Assembly (NCBI RefSeq): GCF_028687635.1
Contig: NZ_JAQTZS010000001.1
Coordinates: 237,334 to 301,333, forward strand
DNA length: 64,000 nucleotides
Source: Malikia sp.
Lineage (GTDB): Bacteria > Pseudomonadota > Gammaproteobacteria > Burkholderiales > Burkholderiaceae_C
Direction of reading: 5' to 3'
Part shown: positions 1-12,029 of the stretch, piece by piece
Position numbering within the stretch: position 1 is the stretch's first letter
Layout: each line of letters starts with the position of its first letter
Made by a program: the position numbers and the translations under genes
Notes under the pieces: model-generated
What the model saw: only the letters and a program-made list of their open reading frames with translations
The model's database searches: none
Told to the model about the DNA's origin: nothing

Positions 1-1
1 C

Positions 2-475
2 GATGCCAACCATGTGCGGCAGCGCGACTTCCACCAGAACCTGGCCTTGCGCGACTACTCGGTCAACACCGGGCACGCCACCCTGTACTGGGACACCGGC
101 TGGAACGACGTACAAGCCAAGCTCAGCGCCGGGCGCTATCTGGCCAGCGACAAAGGCGCCACGCTGGAAATCAAGCGCAGCTTCAAGAACGGCGTGTCCA
201 TCGGCGCCTGGGCCACCAAGACCAATGTGTCCAAGGAACAGTTCGGCGAAGGCAGCTTCGACAAAGGCATCTATGTCAGCATCCCGTTCGACGCCATGCT
301 GCCCCTGTCGAGCTCCAGCAGCGCCAACCTGGCCTGGAGCCCGCTCACGCGCGACGGTGGCGCCAAGCTCAACCGCCGTTATCCGCTGTTCGATCTGACC
401 GAAGCCAGCGGGCCACGCGCCTTCCAGTGGTCGGCCGCAATGCCAAGCCCAAGGCAAACGGCCGACGATAACTGA
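2..475 (+). CDS. C-terminal part of YjbH-like exopolysaccharide biosynthesis lipoprotein (5' end outside window)
   Basis: Frame open from the window edge; beta-barrel-like repeats (GHATLYWDTGWNDVQAKLSAGRYLASDKGATLEIKRSFKNGVSIGAWAT) resemble the YjbH C-terminus; upstream of a polysaccharide export gene. Confidence 0.7.
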   Translation, partial: DANHVRQRDFHQNLALRDYSVNTGHATLYWDTGWNDVQAKLSAGRYLASDKGATLEIKRSFKNGVSIGAWATKTNVSKEQFGEGSFDKGIYVSIPFDAMLPLSSSSSANLAWSPLTRDGGAKLNRRYPLFDLTEASGPRAFQWSAAMPSPRQTADDN

Positions 476-561
476 GGAGCGGGCTGGCCACAAGCACCCA
501 CTAGAAACTCTGATTCAATGCTGCAACGCAATTGCAAATTCATCATTTTACTCAGGCAAAT

Positions 562-600
562 AGAATTACTTTTTAAAAATTTGCTATAATGTCGGCCCAA
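562..600 (+). promoter_or_regulatory. Putative sigma70 promoter with extended -10 (TTGCTATAAT) upstream of the EPS operon
   Basis: TATAAT at 585-590 preceded by TG in an AT-rich intergenic island; no strong -35 seen. Confidence 0.45.
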
Positions 601-717
601 TATAGGTGTCAGACTTTGTCGTGACATTGCGGTAGCTATGGCAACGCCAAAATGCTTGCTCCAGGCACCGCCCTCCCATCTACAAGTTGCCCAGCGCAAC
701 CGTTCCCCTTCTCCCAC

Positions 718-2997
718 ATGCTTTTGCCCCAATTCCGCCTCCATGGTGTCTACCTGGCCGTGCTAGTCGGCGCACTGGCCCCGCAGCTGAGTTCCGCCCA
801 AACCGCCACCGCCTCGGAAGCAAGCGCCATCACGGTGGCCGCCCCCAGCGTCGCCGTGGGCGGTCCTGGCAACCTGGGCGGCACGGGGGGCGCAGCCGAC
901 CTGAGCGGCAACAGCAGCGCCAAGGCCGCCTTGCCGGAGAACTCGGCCAGCTCCAAGGTGGGCGAAAGCCTGGCCGCCGACCTGGCCAAGGCCGCCGCGG
1001 TCAAGGACCTGGGCGCGGGCGAAACCGAATTCCAACGCTTCGTGTTTGCCAGCACCGGCAAGCCGCTGCCGTTGTTCGGCCACAACCTGTTCAACAACCC
1101 GGCGCAATACGCTCCGGTGCTGGCGGCACCGGTGCCCGACAGCTATGTCCTCGGCCCGGGCGACGAGCTGGTGGTGCAGACCTTTGGCCTGGTCGATGTC
1201 GCCGAGCGCCTGGTCATCGACCGCGACGGCCGGGTCAGCATCCCCAAGGTCGGCCCGCTGGTGCTGGCCGGCCTGCCAGTCGCGCAGGCCGAAAAAGCCC
1301 TCACCGCCCATGTCGGCAAGGTATTCCAGAACTTCACGCTCAGCCTCAGCATGGGCCGCATCCGCAGCCTCGAGGTGTTCGTGGTCGGCCAGGCCCGCAA
1401 GCCCGGCAAGCATGTGGTCAGCGGCCTGTCCACGCTGGTCAACGCGCTGTTCGAAACCGGCGGCCCCAACGCCAACGGCAGCTTGCGCCAGCTGCAGCTG
1501 CGCCGTGGCGGCAAGACCATCGCCAACGTCGACCTGTACCAGTTCCTGGCCAAGGGCGACCTGTCGGCCGACGTCAGGCTGCAATCGGGCGACGTGATCG
1601 TGATTCCGCCGGCGGGCGCGCGCGCCGCGCTGCTGGGCACGCTCAACGCGCCGGCCATCTACGAACTCAAGGCCGGCGACAGCATCCAGTCGGTGCTGGA
1701 ACTCTCGGGCGGCCTGCCCGCGCTGGCCGCGCCGCAAAAAGCGCAGCTCGAACGCCTCGATGCCCAGCGCAACATTCCGCGCTATGTCGAGGACTTCGCG
1801 CTCGACGCCCAGGGCCTGCAGCGCCCGCTGCAAGCCGGCGATGTGCTCACCGTGTTCCAGATCAGCCCGCAAATCGACAGCGTGGTCACGCTGCAGGGCC
1901 ATGTCGCGGCGCCCATGCGCTACAACTTCAAGCCGGGCATGAAGGTGTCCGACCTGCTGTCCGACCCGCGCCTGCTCATCACCGGCGACTACTGGCAACA
2001 GCTCAACGCCGGCAACAACCCGGGCAAGCTGCCGGTGGTCAACTTCGACTACGCCACCATCAAGCGCCTGAACCCGGCCACGCTGCGCACCGAACTGCTC
2101 ACCTTCAACCTCGGCCAGGCCATCGCACAGCAGCCGGCGGCCAACCTAACGCTGCAAAGCGGCGACATCGTCACCGTCTACAGCAGCGCCGACGTGGCCT
2201 TGCCGGTCGAAAAGCGGCTGCAGCAAGTCACGCTGGAAGGCGAAGTCAACACCCCCGGCACCTACCAGCTGCTGCCGGGCGAGACGCTGCCGCAGCTGAT
2301 CCGCCGCGCCGGTGGCCTGACGCCCAACGCCTTCCTGTACGCCGCCACCTTCACCCGCGAAAGCACCCGCCTGAAACAGCAGGAAAACCTCGACAAGGCC
2401 CTGCGCCGCGCCGAGGCCGACCTGTCCAACCAGTCCAGCAACCTGCTGCAAAACCAGAACGCCAAGGACCAGATGGCGGTTCAGGCCCAGGTCGAGCTGC
2501 AAAGACAGCAAATGGAACGCCTGCGCAACCTCAAGGCCAGCGGCCGGATCGCGCTCGAGGTCGTGCCGCAAGCCCAGCAGCTGCCGGGCATCAAGCTCGA
2601 AAACGGCGACCGCATCAGCATCCCCACCTCGCCCGACTTCGTCGGCGTGCAAGGCGAGGTACTGGCGGAAAACGCCTTCATGCACCGCCCCGGCGACACA
2701 GTGGCCAGCTACCTGGAACGCGCCGGCGTCACGCGCGACGCCGACCTCGACAACCTCATGCTGGTCCGTGCCAACGGCAGCGTGGAGTCCGCTTCCATGC
2801 AAAGCGGCCTGCTGGGCTGGGCCTCCGACTTCAAGAACCGGCAGGTGTTCCCGGGTGACATGGTGTTTGTACCGGCCAAGGTCGACCGCCGCACCGGCTA
2901 CACCCGCTTCATCGAAGGTGCCAAGGACTGGACCAGCATCTTCTACCAGTTCGGCCTGGGCGCCGCCGCCATCAAGACCCTCAACAACGCCAACTGA
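718..2997 (+). CDS. SLBB-domain outer-membrane polysaccharide export protein (Wza/OPX-like)
   Basis: ORF 652..2997; ATG at 718 gives a signal peptide; Poly_export motif (SYVLGPGDELVVQTFG) and repeated SLBB units. Confidence 0.85.
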   Translation: MLLPQFRLHGVYLAVLVGALAPQLSSAQTATASEASAITVAAPSVAVGGPGNLGGTGGAADLSGNSSAKAALPENSASSKVGESLAADLAKAAAVKDLGAGETEFQRFVFASTGKPLPLFGHNLFNNPAQYAPVLAAPVPDSYVLGPGDELVVQTFGLVDVAERLVIDRDGRVSIPKVGPLVLAGLPVAQAEKALTAHVGKVFQNFTLSLSMGRIRSLEVFVVGQARKPGKHVVSGLSTLVNALFETGGPNANGSLRQLQLRRGGKTIANVDLYQFLAKGDLSADVRLQSGDVIVIPPAGARAALLGTLNAPAIYELKAGDSIQSVLELSGGLPALAAPQKAQLERLDAQRNIPRYVEDFALDAQGLQRPLQAGDVLTVFQISPQIDSVVTLQGHVAAPMRYNFKPGMKVSDLLSDPRLLITGDYWQQLNAGNNPGKLPVVNFDYATIKRLNPATLRTELLTFNLGQAIAQQPAANLTLQSGDIVTVYSSADVALPVEKRLQQVTLEGEVNTPGTYQLLPGETLPQLIRRAGGLTPNAFLYAATFTRESTRLKQQENLDKALRRAEADLSNQSSNLLQNQNAKDQMAVQAQVELQRQQMERLRNLKASGRIALEVVPQAQQLPGIKLENGDRISIPTSPDFVGVQGEVLAENAFMHRPGDTVASYLERAGVTRDADLDNLMLVRANGSVESASMQSGLLGWASDFKNRQVFPGDMVFVPAKVDRRTGYTRFIEGAKDWTSIFYQFGLGAAAIKTLNNAN

Positions 2998-3008
2998 GCG
3001 CGGCCAGC

Positions 3009-4184
3009 ATGAACGACCAAACCGCCGCCCACAGCGCGCAAGCCCCCGCAACAGAAGACGAAGGCGAGATCAGCCTGCTGGACCTGCTGCAGACCATCGC
3101 CGACAACCTCAAGCTGCTGACGCTCGGGCCGCTGGCAGTGGGCGTGACCGCGCTGGGCATCAGCTTCGCGATACCGCCCACCTTTACCGCCAAGACCCAG
3201 TTTCTGCCGCCACAACAGCAGCAAAGCATGGCGGCAGGCATGCTGTCCAGCCTGGGCGCTCTGGGTGGACTGGCTGGCGCGGCAGCCGGGCTCAAGAACC
3301 CGGCCGACCAGTATGTGGCCTACCTGAAAAGCGACAACGTACAGGACGCCCTGATCGAGCGCTTCAAGCTGCAGGAACGCTACGACCTGAAATTCAAGGT
3401 CGATGCCCGCCAAGAACTCAGCAAAAAAGCCCGCATCAGCGCCGGCAAGGACGGGCTGATCACAGTCGAAGTCGATGACAAGGAAGCGCAAGTCTCGGCC
3501 GAGCTGGCCAACGCCCATGTCGAGGAACTGCAACGCCTGTTGGGCCAGCTGGCGGTGACCGAAGCGCAGCAGCGGCGCCTGTTCTTCGAAAAGCAGCTCA
3601 AGCAGACCCAGGACAAGCTTGTTCAGGCCGAGCAGGTGCTGCGCAGCAGCGGCGTTGACGCCTCGGCGCTCAAGAGCGATCCCAAGGCAGCCGTCACGGC
3701 AGTGGCGCAACTGCAAGCCCAGGTCACGGCGCAGGAAGTCAAGGTCGCCAGCCTGCGCGGCTACCTGTCCGAGGGTGCTCCACAGTTCAAGCAGGCCATG
3801 ATCGAGCTGGGTGCGCTGCGCGCCCAGCTCCACAAGCTGGAAAACACCAACAGCAAGACCGGCGGCGATGGCGATTACACCACGCGTTACCGCGAGTTCA
3901 AGTACCAGGAAACGCTGTTCGAACTGTTCTCCAAACAGTACGAAGTAGCCAAGATCGACGAAGCGCGCGAAGGCGCGGTGATTCAGGTGCTGGACCTGGC
4001 CCAGACTCCTGAGAAGAAGTCCAAGCCCAAAAAAGCCTTGATCGCCATGCTGTCCACGCTGGGCAGCGGTTTTGCCTTGCTGCTGTATGTGTTCGTGCGC
4101 CAAGGCCTGCGCAACGCCAAGCGGTCAAGCGAGACGGCTGAAAAACTGGCCAGAATCCGCCGCAGCTTCGGCTTCAAATCCTAA
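3009..4184 (+). CDS. Wzz/GumC-type chain-length determinant protein, no kinase domain
   Basis: N- and C-terminal TM segments flanking coiled coil; EISLLDLLQTIADNLKLL start; no Walker motifs. Confidence 0.8.
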   Translation: MNDQTAAHSAQAPATEDEGEISLLDLLQTIADNLKLLTLGPLAVGVTALGISFAIPPTFTAKTQFLPPQQQQSMAAGMLSSLGALGGLAGAAAGLKNPADQYVAYLKSDNVQDALIERFKLQERYDLKFKVDARQELSKKARISAGKDGLITVEVDDKEAQVSAELANAHVEELQRLLGQLAVTEAQQRRLFFEKQLKQTQDKLVQAEQVLRSSGVDASALKSDPKAAVTAVAQLQAQVTAQEVKVASLRGYLSEGAPQFKQAMIELGALRAQLHKLENTNSKTGGDGDYTTRYREFKYQETLFELFSKQYEVAKIDEAREGAVIQVLDLAQTPEKKSKPKKALIAMLSTLGSGFALLLYVFVRQGLRNAKRSSETAEKLARIRRSFGFKS

Positions 4185-4227
4185 CAACCAGCCAAGCCAG
4201 GATAGGCAAGGCCTTGGGGGCCGTTTC

Positions 4228-5649
4228 ATGCAAGCCAACAACAACTCAAGCGGGGCAGTGAGTCCCCGCCGGTTCAGCGCGCGCACTCAAGTCTGGGCGC
4301 AGGCCAGCGTCATGCTGGGCATCGAAGCCGCAGCGCTGCATACCCCCACCTTGTGGGGACTGACACCGCATCAGGCACAGTACGAAATCCTGGCCCTGGG
4401 CTGGCTGCTGTGGTTCGGACTGGCCAGACGGATCTTCACCGAGCGCCGTCCGTTCTGGAACGAACTGCTCTATGTCGTGCTGGCGTCCTTTACCCTGACA
4501 CTGCTAGCCGCAGGGCTGTCGATCACAAACAACCAGCCAATCACTCTTGGCGCCAGCGTGCAGCTTTTTAGCTACCTGATTCTGGCGGTGATCGCGGGAC
4601 GGTTGGTGGCACATCAGTTGCTCAAGACCCTCGGGCTGTGGGTCAAACCCACGCTGATTTTTGGCAATGGAAACAATGCGGTACAAGCCTGCCTAGCGCT
4701 GCGCAGCGAACCTTGGATGGGCCTGGCGGTCAAAGGTTTCGCCAACCTGCGCGCGGGTCAACCGCGTCAAATCCCCGCCGGCCTGCCAGCCCAGTTTAAC
4801 TGGCAGGACCAGCCGGAATGCTGGCAACTGGTACGAGATTACTACCAATGCGTGATCGCGGTGGAGCCCGACGAGGCCGAGCTGCGCGACCACCTAATCC
4901 GGCAGCTGGCCCAACACCATGTCAACAATGTGCATGTGATCCCGGCCATGCGCGGGATCCCGCTGTTTGGGCTGGAGACTTCGCATTTCCAGAGCCATGA
5001 AGTGCTGATGATCCACCTGCAGAACAACCTGGACCGCCCCGTCTTCCGAGGCGTCAAGCGGTTGTTCGACTTGGTGACCGCCAGTGCCTCGCTGCTCCTG
5101 CTGAGCCCCGTGATGCTGGTGCTGGCCGCACTGGTCAAGCGCGACGGCGGACCGGCCTTTTTCGGTCACACGCGCATCGGGCAGAACGGACAGGCGTTCA
5201 AATGCTACAAGTTCCGCTCGATGGTCGTCAACTCGCAAGAGGTGCTGGCCGAACTGCTGGCCAACAGCGCCGAGGCGCGCGCCGAATGGGAACGCGACTT
5301 CAAGCTCAAGGACGACCCGCGCGTGAGCCGCATCGGTCACTTCATACGCAAGACCAGCCTGGACGAATTGCCACAACTCTGGAACGTCATCAAGGGCGAA
5401 ATGAGCCTGGTGGGGCCGCGTCCGGTGGTCAAGGCCGAGCTTGAGCGCTACGGCGAAGACGTGTCCTACTACCTGGAAGCCAAGCCTGGCGTGACCGGCC
5501 TGTGGCAGGTCAGCGGCCGCAACGACGTGGACTACGACACGCGCGTCTACCTGGATGCCTGGTATGTCAAGAACTGGTCGCTGTGGACCGACATTTCGAT
5601 TCTGTTCAAGACCGTTGGTGTCGTGCTTGGCCGGGATGGAGCATATTGA
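4228..5649 (+). CDS. Undecaprenyl-phosphate hexose-1-phosphate transferase (WbaP-like)
   Basis: C-terminal sugar-transferase signature [10 protein letters not shown]...[21 protein letters not shown]...[25 protein letters not shown]. Confidence 0.9.
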   Translation: MQANNNSSGAVSPRRFSARTQVWAQASVMLGIEAAALHTPTLWGLTPHQAQYEILALGWLLWFGLARRIFTERRPFWNELLYVVLASFTLTLLAAGLSITNNQPITLGASVQLFSYLILAVIAGRLVAHQLLKTLGLWVKPTLIFGNGNNAVQACLALRSEPWMGLAVKGFANLRAGQPRQIPAGLPAQFNWQDQPECWQLVRDYYQCVIAVEPDEAELRDHLIRQLAQHHVNNVHVIPAMRGIPLFGLETSHFQSHEVLMIHLQNNLDRPVFRGVKRLFDLVTASASLLLLSPVMLVLAALVKRDGGPAFFGHTRIGQNGQAFKCYKFRSMVVNSQEVLAELLANSAEARAEWERDFKLKDDPRVSRIGHFIRKTSLDELPQLWNVIKGEMSLVGPRPVVKAELERYGEDVSYYLEAKPGVTGLWQVSGRNDVDYDTRVYLDAWYVKNWSLWTDISILFKTVGVVLGRDGAY

Positions 5650-5666
5650 AAAATCGAAGCACTCAC

Positions 5667-6656
5667 ATGACAACCAATATTCCCAAAATCTACGTCGCCG
5701 GCCATCGCGGCATGGTTGGCAGTGCGATAGTTCGCCAGCTGCTAGCCGCAGGCCACCCTGCCTCGGCCATCGTCACGCGCACCCACACCGAACTTGACCT
5801 GACCAATCAAGCCGCCGTGCGCGCTTTCTTTGAGGCAGAAAAGCCCGACCAAGTCTACCTGGCAGCGGCTAAGGTCGGCGGCATCCACGCCAACAACGTC
5901 TACCCGGCCGAATTCATCTACGACAACCTGATGATGCAGGCCAACGTCATCGACGCGGCCTTCCGCAGCGGTGTCAAGAAGCTGCTGTTCCTCGGCTCCA
6001 GTTGCATCTACCCCAAACTGGCCGCGCAACCCATGCGCGAAAATGCCCTGCTCACCGGTACGCTTGAGCCAACTAACGAGCCCTACGCGATCGCCAAGAT
6101 CGCCGGCATCAAGCTGTGCGAAAGCTACAACCGCCAGTACGGCGACAGCCACAGCGTGGACTACCGCAGCGTCATGCCCACCAACCTGTACGGCCCGGGC
6201 GACAACTACCACCCTGAGAACTCGCATGTCATCCCGGCGCTGATCCGCCGCTTCCACGAAGCCAAAGTCAGCGGCGCGGCAAGTGTCGCGATCTGGGGCA
6301 CCGGTACGCCCAAGCGTGAGTTCCTGTATGTCGACGACATGGCGGCCGCCAGCGTGCATGTCATGAACCTGGCCAAACCGGTGTACGAGCAGCACACGCA
6401 GCCGATGCTCAGCCACATAAACGTGGGCTACGGATCCGATGTGACGATCGCCGAAGTCGCCCGCACCATCGCACAAGTCGTGGGCTACCAGGGCCAGATT
6501 GAATTCGATACCAGCAAGCCCGACGGTGCGCCGCGCAAGCTCATGGACAGCTCGCGTCTGCAAGGCCTGGGCTGGCAGGCCAAGGTCGGCCTGACAGAAG
6601 GCCTGCAACAGGCCTACGCCGGCTTCCTCACCAGCAGCAACATCCGTTCCAAATAA
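5667..6656 (+). CDS. fcl: GDP-L-fucose synthase
   Basis: [39 protein letters not shown] motifs. Confidence 0.93.
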   Translation: MTTNIPKIYVAGHRGMVGSAIVRQLLAAGHPASAIVTRTHTELDLTNQAAVRAFFEAEKPDQVYLAAAKVGGIHANNVYPAEFIYDNLMMQANVIDAAFRSGVKKLLFLGSSCIYPKLAAQPMRENALLTGTLEPTNEPYAIAKIAGIKLCESYNRQYGDSHSVDYRSVMPTNLYGPGDNYHPENSHVIPALIRRFHEAKVSGAASVAIWGTGTPKREFLYVDDMAAASVHVMNLAKPVYEQHTQPMLSHINVGYGSDVTIAEVARTIAQVVGYQGQIEFDTSKPDGAPRKLMDSSRLQGLGWQAKVGLTEGLQQAYAGFLTSSNIRSK

Positions 6657-6664
6657 CTCGCATC

Positions 6665-7795
6665 ATGACTCAGTCCAATAACAAAGTCGCGCTTATTACC
6701 GGCATCACAGGTCAGGACGGCTCCTACCTAGCTGAACTCCTGCTGGAAAAAGGCTACACCGTACACGGCATCAAGCGTCGCGGCAGCCAGTTCAACACGC
6801 AGCGCATCGACCATATCTACCAGGACCCGCACATCGAGAACAGCCGCTTCAAGCTGCACTACGGCGACCTGTCCGACACCAGCAACCTGGTACGCATCAT
6901 CCAGGAAACCCAGCCTGACGAGATCTACAACCTCGGCGCCATGAGCCATGTGGCGGTGTCGTTCGAAAGCCCCGAATACACGGCTGACGTCGACGGCATC
7001 GGCACACTGCGCATCCTCGAAGCCATCCGCATCCTGGGCCTGGAAAAAAAGACCCGCTTCTACCAGGCCAGTACCAGCGAGCTGTACGGTCTGGTCCAGG
7101 AAATTCCGCAGAAGGAAACCACGCCCTTCTACCCGCGCAGCCCCTACGCGGTCGCCAAGCTCTACGCCTACTGGATCACGGTCAACTACCGCGAAGCCTA
7201 CGGCATGTACGCCTGCAACGGTATCCTGTTCAACCATGAGAGCCCGCGCCGCGGCGAGACCTTCGTCACGCGCAAGATCACGCGCGGCTTGGCCAACATC
7301 GCGCAAGGGCTGGAAGAATGCCTCTACATGGGCAACATGGACGCGCTGCGCGACTGGGGTCATGCCAAGGACTACGTGCGCATGCAATGGATGATGCTGC
7401 AACAGGACCAGCCCGAGGACTTCGTCATTGCCACCGGCGTGCAGTACAGCGTGCGCCAGTTCATCGAATGGTCGGCAGCGGAGTTGGGCATCACGCTGCG
7501 CTTTGAAGGCCAAGGCGTGGACGAAGTCGCCATCATCGACAGCATCACGGGCGACAAGGCCCCGGCACTCAAGTCCGGCCAGGTGATCGTCAAGATCGAT
7601 CCACGCTATTTCCGTCCGACCGAAGTCGAAACCCTGCTGGGCGATCCGAGCAAGGCCAAGGACAAACTGGGCTGGGTACCGGAGATCACGGTGCAAGAAA
7701 TGTGTGCCGAAATGGTTAGCCACGACCTGGAAGAAGCCAAACGGCATGCCTTGCTCAAGGCCAATGGCTACACGGTCAGCGTAAGCATCGAATAA
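6665..7795 (+). CDS. gmd: GDP-mannose 4,6-dehydratase
   Basis: [49 protein letters not shown]. Confidence 0.95.
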   Translation: MTQSNNKVALITGITGQDGSYLAELLLEKGYTVHGIKRRGSQFNTQRIDHIYQDPHIENSRFKLHYGDLSDTSNLVRIIQETQPDEIYNLGAMSHVAVSFESPEYTADVDGIGTLRILEAIRILGLEKKTRFYQASTSELYGLVQEIPQKETTPFYPRSPYAVAKLYAYWITVNYREAYGMYACNGILFNHESPRRGETFVTRKITRGLANIAQGLEECLYMGNMDALRDWGHAKDYVRMQWMMLQQDQPEDFVIATGVQYSVRQFIEWSAAELGITLRFEGQGVDEVAIIDSITGDKAPALKSGQVIVKIDPRYFRPTEVETLLGDPSKAKDKLGWVPEITVQEMCAEMVSHDLEEAKRHALLKANGYTVSVSIE

Positions 7796-7809
7796 CGCGC
7801 AGTCACTGA

Positions 7810-8814
7810 GTGACCAAGATGTTTTCAATCGAGACGACTGCAGGCACTTACTTTAAATCAGCGGCAAAAGACAGCCTGCTTGCTGCAGCGGAAAAGTCTG
7901 GTAATCCCTTATCCTATAGTTGTCGGACAGGCCGCTGCAGCACTTGCAAGTGCAAAATCATCAGCGGCTCCAGTGTTGCCCTATCCGAAGAACTAGGCTT
8001 GACCGAAGCAGAAAAATCCGAAGGCTGGATTCTGAGCTGCGTCCGATCTGCCACCAGCGACATGGTATTGGAAGTTGAAGATCTGGGCGGCGTGAATTTG
8101 CCTGTCGCCAAGACCGCCCCTTGCCGGATCCAAGAACTGAATCGCTTGGCCAACGACGTGATGCAAGTCCGCCTGCGCTTACCGCCGACGGCAGACTTTA
8201 CATATCTGCCAGGGCAATACATCGATGTGATCGGCCCAGCCGGCATACGCAGAAGCTACTCGCTGGCCAACGCCCGGGCTGCCGACAAACATCTGGAACT
8301 TCACATACGCTCAGTGCCTGGTGGCACCATGAGTGAGTACTGGTTCCAGCAAGCCAAAGTCAATGACCTGCTACGCCTGAATGGTCCACTGGGTACCTTC
8401 TTCCTGCGGCAGGTCTCAGGCTTGGATCTGGTCTTTCTGGCTACGGGCACCGGCATAGCTCCCGTCAAATCCATGCTCGAAGGCATGAGCGCCTTGTCGG
8501 CGGACCAGCAACCCCGTTCGGTCACCGTCTACTGGGGTGGCCGCAAACCCCAAGACTTGTACTATGACGTGGCAGCATTCTCAGGTTCGGCTCGATATGT
8601 GCCAGTGCTCTCACAGGCTGACGATACCTGGTATGGCGCCCGTGGCCATGTTCAACAGCAATTGCTCAATGACATGTCTGATCTGAGTCAAGTCGTGGTG
8701 TATGCCTGCGGCTCAGACGCCATGATCCACAGTGCAAAAACCCTATTGAACAGTGCCGGCTTGCCGACACACCGTTTTCACTCCGATGCATTCGTCTGTT
8801 CAGCATCGGTCTAA
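7810..8814 (+). CDS. CDP-6-deoxy-delta-3,4-glucoseen reductase-like 2Fe-2S flavoprotein (E3)
   Basis: N-terminal plant-type ferredoxin motif CRTGRCSTC plus FNR-like domain; beside the CDP-dideoxysugar genes; GTG 7810 or ATG 7819 start. Confidence 0.85.
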   Translation: MTKMFSIETTAGTYFKSAAKDSLLAAAEKSGNPLSYSCRTGRCSTCKCKIISGSSVALSEELGLTEAEKSEGWILSCVRSATSDMVLEVEDLGGVNLPVAKTAPCRIQELNRLANDVMQVRLRLPPTADFTYLPGQYIDVIGPAGIRRSYSLANARAADKHLELHIRSVPGGTMSEYWFQQAKVNDLLRLNGPLGTFFLRQVSGLDLVFLATGTGIAPVKSMLEGMSALSADQQPRSVTVYWGGRKPQDLYYDVAAFSGSARYVPVLSQADDTWYGARGHVQQQLLNDMSDLSQVVVYACGSDAMIHSAKTLLNSAGLPTHRFHSDAFVCSASV

Positions 8815-8834
8815 TTCATTTCAAGGTTGATTTC

Positions 8835-9608
8835 ATGAAGGCAGTGATTCTTGCAGGTGGTTTGGGTACGCGCTTAAGCGAAGAAACCTCGCTACGACCC
8901 AAGCCCATGGTCGAAATCGGTGGCAAACCCATTCTTTGGCACATCATGAAGATGTATTCCCATCATGGAATCAATGATTTCGTGGTTTGCTGTGGCTACA
9001 AGGGATATTTGATCAAGGAATATTTCGCCAACTACTTCCTACACATGTCGGATGTGACTTTCGACATGAAGTCGAACGTGATGAATGTTCATCAAAAACG
9101 CGCTGAACCCTGGACGGTGACATTGGTGGATACCGGAGACAATTCGATGACCGGTGGGCGCTTGCGTCGCGTCGCTGATTACATCAAGGACGAAGAAGCA
9201 TTCTGCTTCACCTATGGTGATGGTGTCGGCGACAACGACATTGCAGCCACGATTGACTTCCATCGCAGCCATGGCAAGGCTGCCACCTTGACTGCGACCT
9301 ATCCTCCTGGTCGGTTTGGGGCGCTTGACATTCAAAACGGTCAAGTTCACAGCTTCAAGGAAAAGCCGCGCGGGGATGGCGCCTTGATCAACGGCGGATT
9401 TTTTGTTCTTTCCCCCAAGGTTCTTTCACTGCTGGAAAGCGACCAAACCATCTGGGAACAAGAGCCATTGATGAAACTTGCAGCGGATGGCGAACTGATG
9501 GCATATCCGCATTACGGATTCTGGCAGCCGATGGATACGCTGCATGACAAGAACACGCTTGAAAAAATGTGGACAAGCGGAACCGCCCCCTGGAAAAAAT
9601 GGGATTGA
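8835..9608 (+). CDS. rfbF: Glucose-1-phosphate cytidylyltransferase
   Basis: [41 protein letters not shown]. Confidence 0.93.
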   Translation: MKAVILAGGLGTRLSEETSLRPKPMVEIGGKPILWHIMKMYSHHGINDFVVCCGYKGYLIKEYFANYFLHMSDVTFDMKSNVMNVHQKRAEPWTVTLVDTGDNSMTGGRLRRVADYIKDEEAFCFTYGDGVGDNDIAATIDFHRSHGKAATLTATYPPGRFGALDIQNGQVHSFKEKPRGDGALINGGFFVLSPKVLSLLESDQTIWEQEPLMKLAADGELMAYPHYGFWQPMDTLHDKNTLEKMWTSGTAPWKKWD

Positions 9609-9609
9609 A

Positions 9610-10680
9610 ATGACTCACCAGCAAACCAACCCCGCATTCTGGCAAGGCAAGCGGGTCCTGCTGACAGGCCACACCGGTTTCAAGGGCAGCTGGCTCAGCC
9701 TGTGGTTGCAGTCCATGGGTGCAGTAATCCGTGGCGTGGCACTTGAGCCCCCGACCGAACCGGCTCTGTTCAAGGTAGCCCGGGTCGCCGAGGGGATGGA
9801 GCACCAGATCGCCGACATCCGGGACTACGCAGCTGTGCAGTCGCTGATGCGCGAATTCCAGCCGGAAATCGTCATCCACATGGCCGCCCAGCCGCTGGTA
9901 CGCCTGTCGTATCAGCAGCCGATCGAGACCTACGCCACCAACGTGATGGGTACGGTCCATGTACTGGAAGCGGTACGACACGCCGGCTCGGTGCGCGCCA
10001 TCGTCAACATCACGACGGACAAATGCTACGAGAATCGCGAGTGGGTATGGGGCTACCGTGAAGATGAGCCGATGGGCGGTCACGACCCGTACTCCAACAG
10101 CAAGGGCTGCGCGGAACTGGTCAGCAGCGCCTACCGCAGGTCCTTCCTGAAGGATGCCGGCATCGCCATGGCGACAGCCCGCGCGGGCAACGTGATCGGC
10201 GGTGGCGACTGGGCGGCTGACCGCCTGGTGCCCGACATCCTGCGCGCGCTGGAAAAGCGCGAACCCGTGCTGATCCGCAACCCGCATGCGATCCGCCCTT
10301 GGCAACATGTGCTGGAGCCGCTGTCGGGTTATCTGCTGCTAGCAGAGCGTCTTTATGAGCACGGTCAAGTCGACGCCGAGGGCTGGAACTTCGGCCCCCG
10401 CGACGAGGATGCCCGTCCCGTGCAGTGGATCGTCGAACATCTCTGTGAGAATTGGGGCCATGGGGCCACCTGGTCCTTGCAGCCAGGCGAGCATCCGCAC
10501 GAAGCCAACTTCCTCAAGCTGGACATCTCCAAAGCGCGCCAGCGTCTGCACTGGACACCGCGCTGGTCACTGGAAACCGCGCTCACCCGTATCACCGACT
10601 GGCATCAGGCCTGGCTGGCCAAGCAAGACATGCGCGCTTTCTGCCTGCAACAAATCTCTCAATATCAAGCTGACGTATGA
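9610..10680 (+). CDS. rfbG: CDP-glucose 4,6-dehydratase
   Basis: [32 protein letters not shown] dehydratase signature. Confidence 0.92.
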   Translation: MTHQQTNPAFWQGKRVLLTGHTGFKGSWLSLWLQSMGAVIRGVALEPPTEPALFKVARVAEGMEHQIADIRDYAAVQSLMREFQPEIVIHMAAQPLVRLSYQQPIETYATNVMGTVHVLEAVRHAGSVRAIVNITTDKCYENREWVWGYREDEPMGGHDPYSNSKGCAELVSSAYRRSFLKDAGIAMATARAGNVIGGGDWAADRLVPDILRALEKREPVLIRNPHAIRPWQHVLEPLSGYLLLAERLYEHGQVDAEGWNFGPRDEDARPVQWIVEHLCENWGHGATWSLQPGEHPHEANFLKLDISKARQRLHWTPRWSLETALTRITDWHQAWLAKQDMRAFCLQQISQYQADV

Positions 10681-12029
10681 GCACTACCACCATTACCTTC
10701 CAACCCGAGTTGGACAAACTGCGCAGCCAGATCAGCGAGCTGGTCCAGCAATACGCCGACATCGCGTATGCGCCCAAGCCCTTCGTGGCTGGTCAAAGCG
10801 CCGTGCCGGTATCCGGCAAGGTCATCGGCGCGAAGGAGCTGCAGTTGATGGTTGATGCCTCGCTGGACGGCTGGCTGACCACCGGCCGCTTCAACGCGAT
10901 GTTCGAGCAACGCCTGGCAGAATTCCTGGGCGTCAAGTATCTGATCACGGTGAACTCGGGCTCGTCGGCCAACCTGGTGGCCTTCTCCACGCTGACCAGC
11001 CCCAAGCTTGGCGACCGCGCCATCAAGCAAGGCGATGAAGTCATCGGCGTGGCCGCCGGCTTCCCGACAACGGTCAACCCGATCCTGCAGTTCGGCGCGG
11101 TGCCGGTGTTCGTCGATGTGGACCTGGCGACGCACAACATCGACGCCAGCAAGATCGAAGCCGCCATCACGCCCAAGACCAAGGCCATCATGCTGGCCCA
11201 CAGCCTGGGCAACCCGTTCAACCTGGACGTGGTCACCGCGCTGTGCAAGAAGCACAACCTGTGGCTGGTGGAAGACTGCTGCGACGCCCTGGGCGCCAGC
11301 TACAACGGTCAGCTGGTGGGCACCTTCGGCGACATCGCCACCTTGAGCTTCTACCCCGCGCATCACATCACCATGGGCGAAGGCGGTGCGGTGTTCACCA
11401 ACAACGCCGAACTGAAACTGATCGCCGAATCCTTCCGTGACTGGGGCCGCGACTGCTACTGCCCCCCCGGCAAGGACAACACCTGCGACAAGCGCTTCTG
11501 CTGGACCAAGAAGGAGCTGGGCGGCGATCTGCCTGACGGCTACGACCACAAGTACACCTACAGCCACCTCGGCTACAACCTCAAGATCACCGACATGCAG
11601 GCCGCCTGCGCACTGGCGCAGATGGATCGGGTGGAAGAGTTCATCGCCAAGCGTCGCGCCAACTTCGCGTACCTGAGGAATCGCCTGCAGAGCTGCGTCG
11701 AGTTCCTGCACCTGCCTGAAACCACGCCGAATTCCGAGCCGTCCTGGTTCGGTTTTCCGCTGGTGCTCAAGGAAAGCAGCGGTGTCAAGCGCACCGACCT
11801 GATCAACTTCCTGGAACAGAACAAGATCGGCACCCGCCTGCTGTTTGCCGGCAACCTGACCAAGCAACCCTACATGGCGGGCCGCAACTTCCGCGTCAGC
11901 GGTGAATTGACCAATACCGATGTCGTGATGAACCAGACCTTCTGGCTGGGCACCTTCCCGGGGCTGGACGAGCCGCAACTGGACTACATCACGGACAAGC
12001 TGGAAGAGTTTTTCGGAGTCAATTTCTAA
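10677..12029 (+). CDS. rfbH: CDP-4-dehydro-6-deoxyglucose 3-dehydrase (E1, RfbH/DdhC)
   Basis: PLP fold with His in place of Lys ([15 protein letters not shown]) and C-X1-C-X7-C cluster ([11 protein letters not shown]), hallmarks of E1. Confidence 0.92.
   Translation: MSTTTITFQPELDKLRSQISELVQQYADIAYAPKPFVAGQSAVPVSGKVIGAKELQLMVDASLDGWLTTGRFNAMFEQRLAEFLGVKYLITVNSGSSANLVAFSTLTSPKLGDRAIKQGDEVIGVAAGFPTTVNPILQFGAVPVFVDVDLATHNIDASKIEAAITPKTKAIMLAHSLGNPFNLDVVTALCKKHNLWLVEDCCDALGASYNGQLVGTFGDIATLSFYPAHHITMGEGGAVFTNNAELKLIAESFRDWGRDCYCPPGKDNTCDKRFCWTKKELGGDLPDGYDHKYTYSHLGYNLKITDMQAACALAQMDRVEEFIAKRRANFAYLRNRLQSCVEFLHLPETTPNSEPSWFGFPLVLKESSGVKRTDLINFLEQNKIGTRLLFAGNLTKQPYMAGRNFRVSGELTNTDVVMNQTFWLGTFPGLDEPQLDYITDKLEEFFGVNF

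Noticed and set aside
763-1998. 411-aa minus-strand ORF inside the SLBB export gene
   Set aside because: Antisense shadow of the coding frame; the plus-strand protein has clear SLBB repeats.
687-2858. 723-aa Arg/Pro-rich plus-strand ORF overlapping the export protein
   Set aside because: Out-of-frame translation with a typical GC artefact composition.
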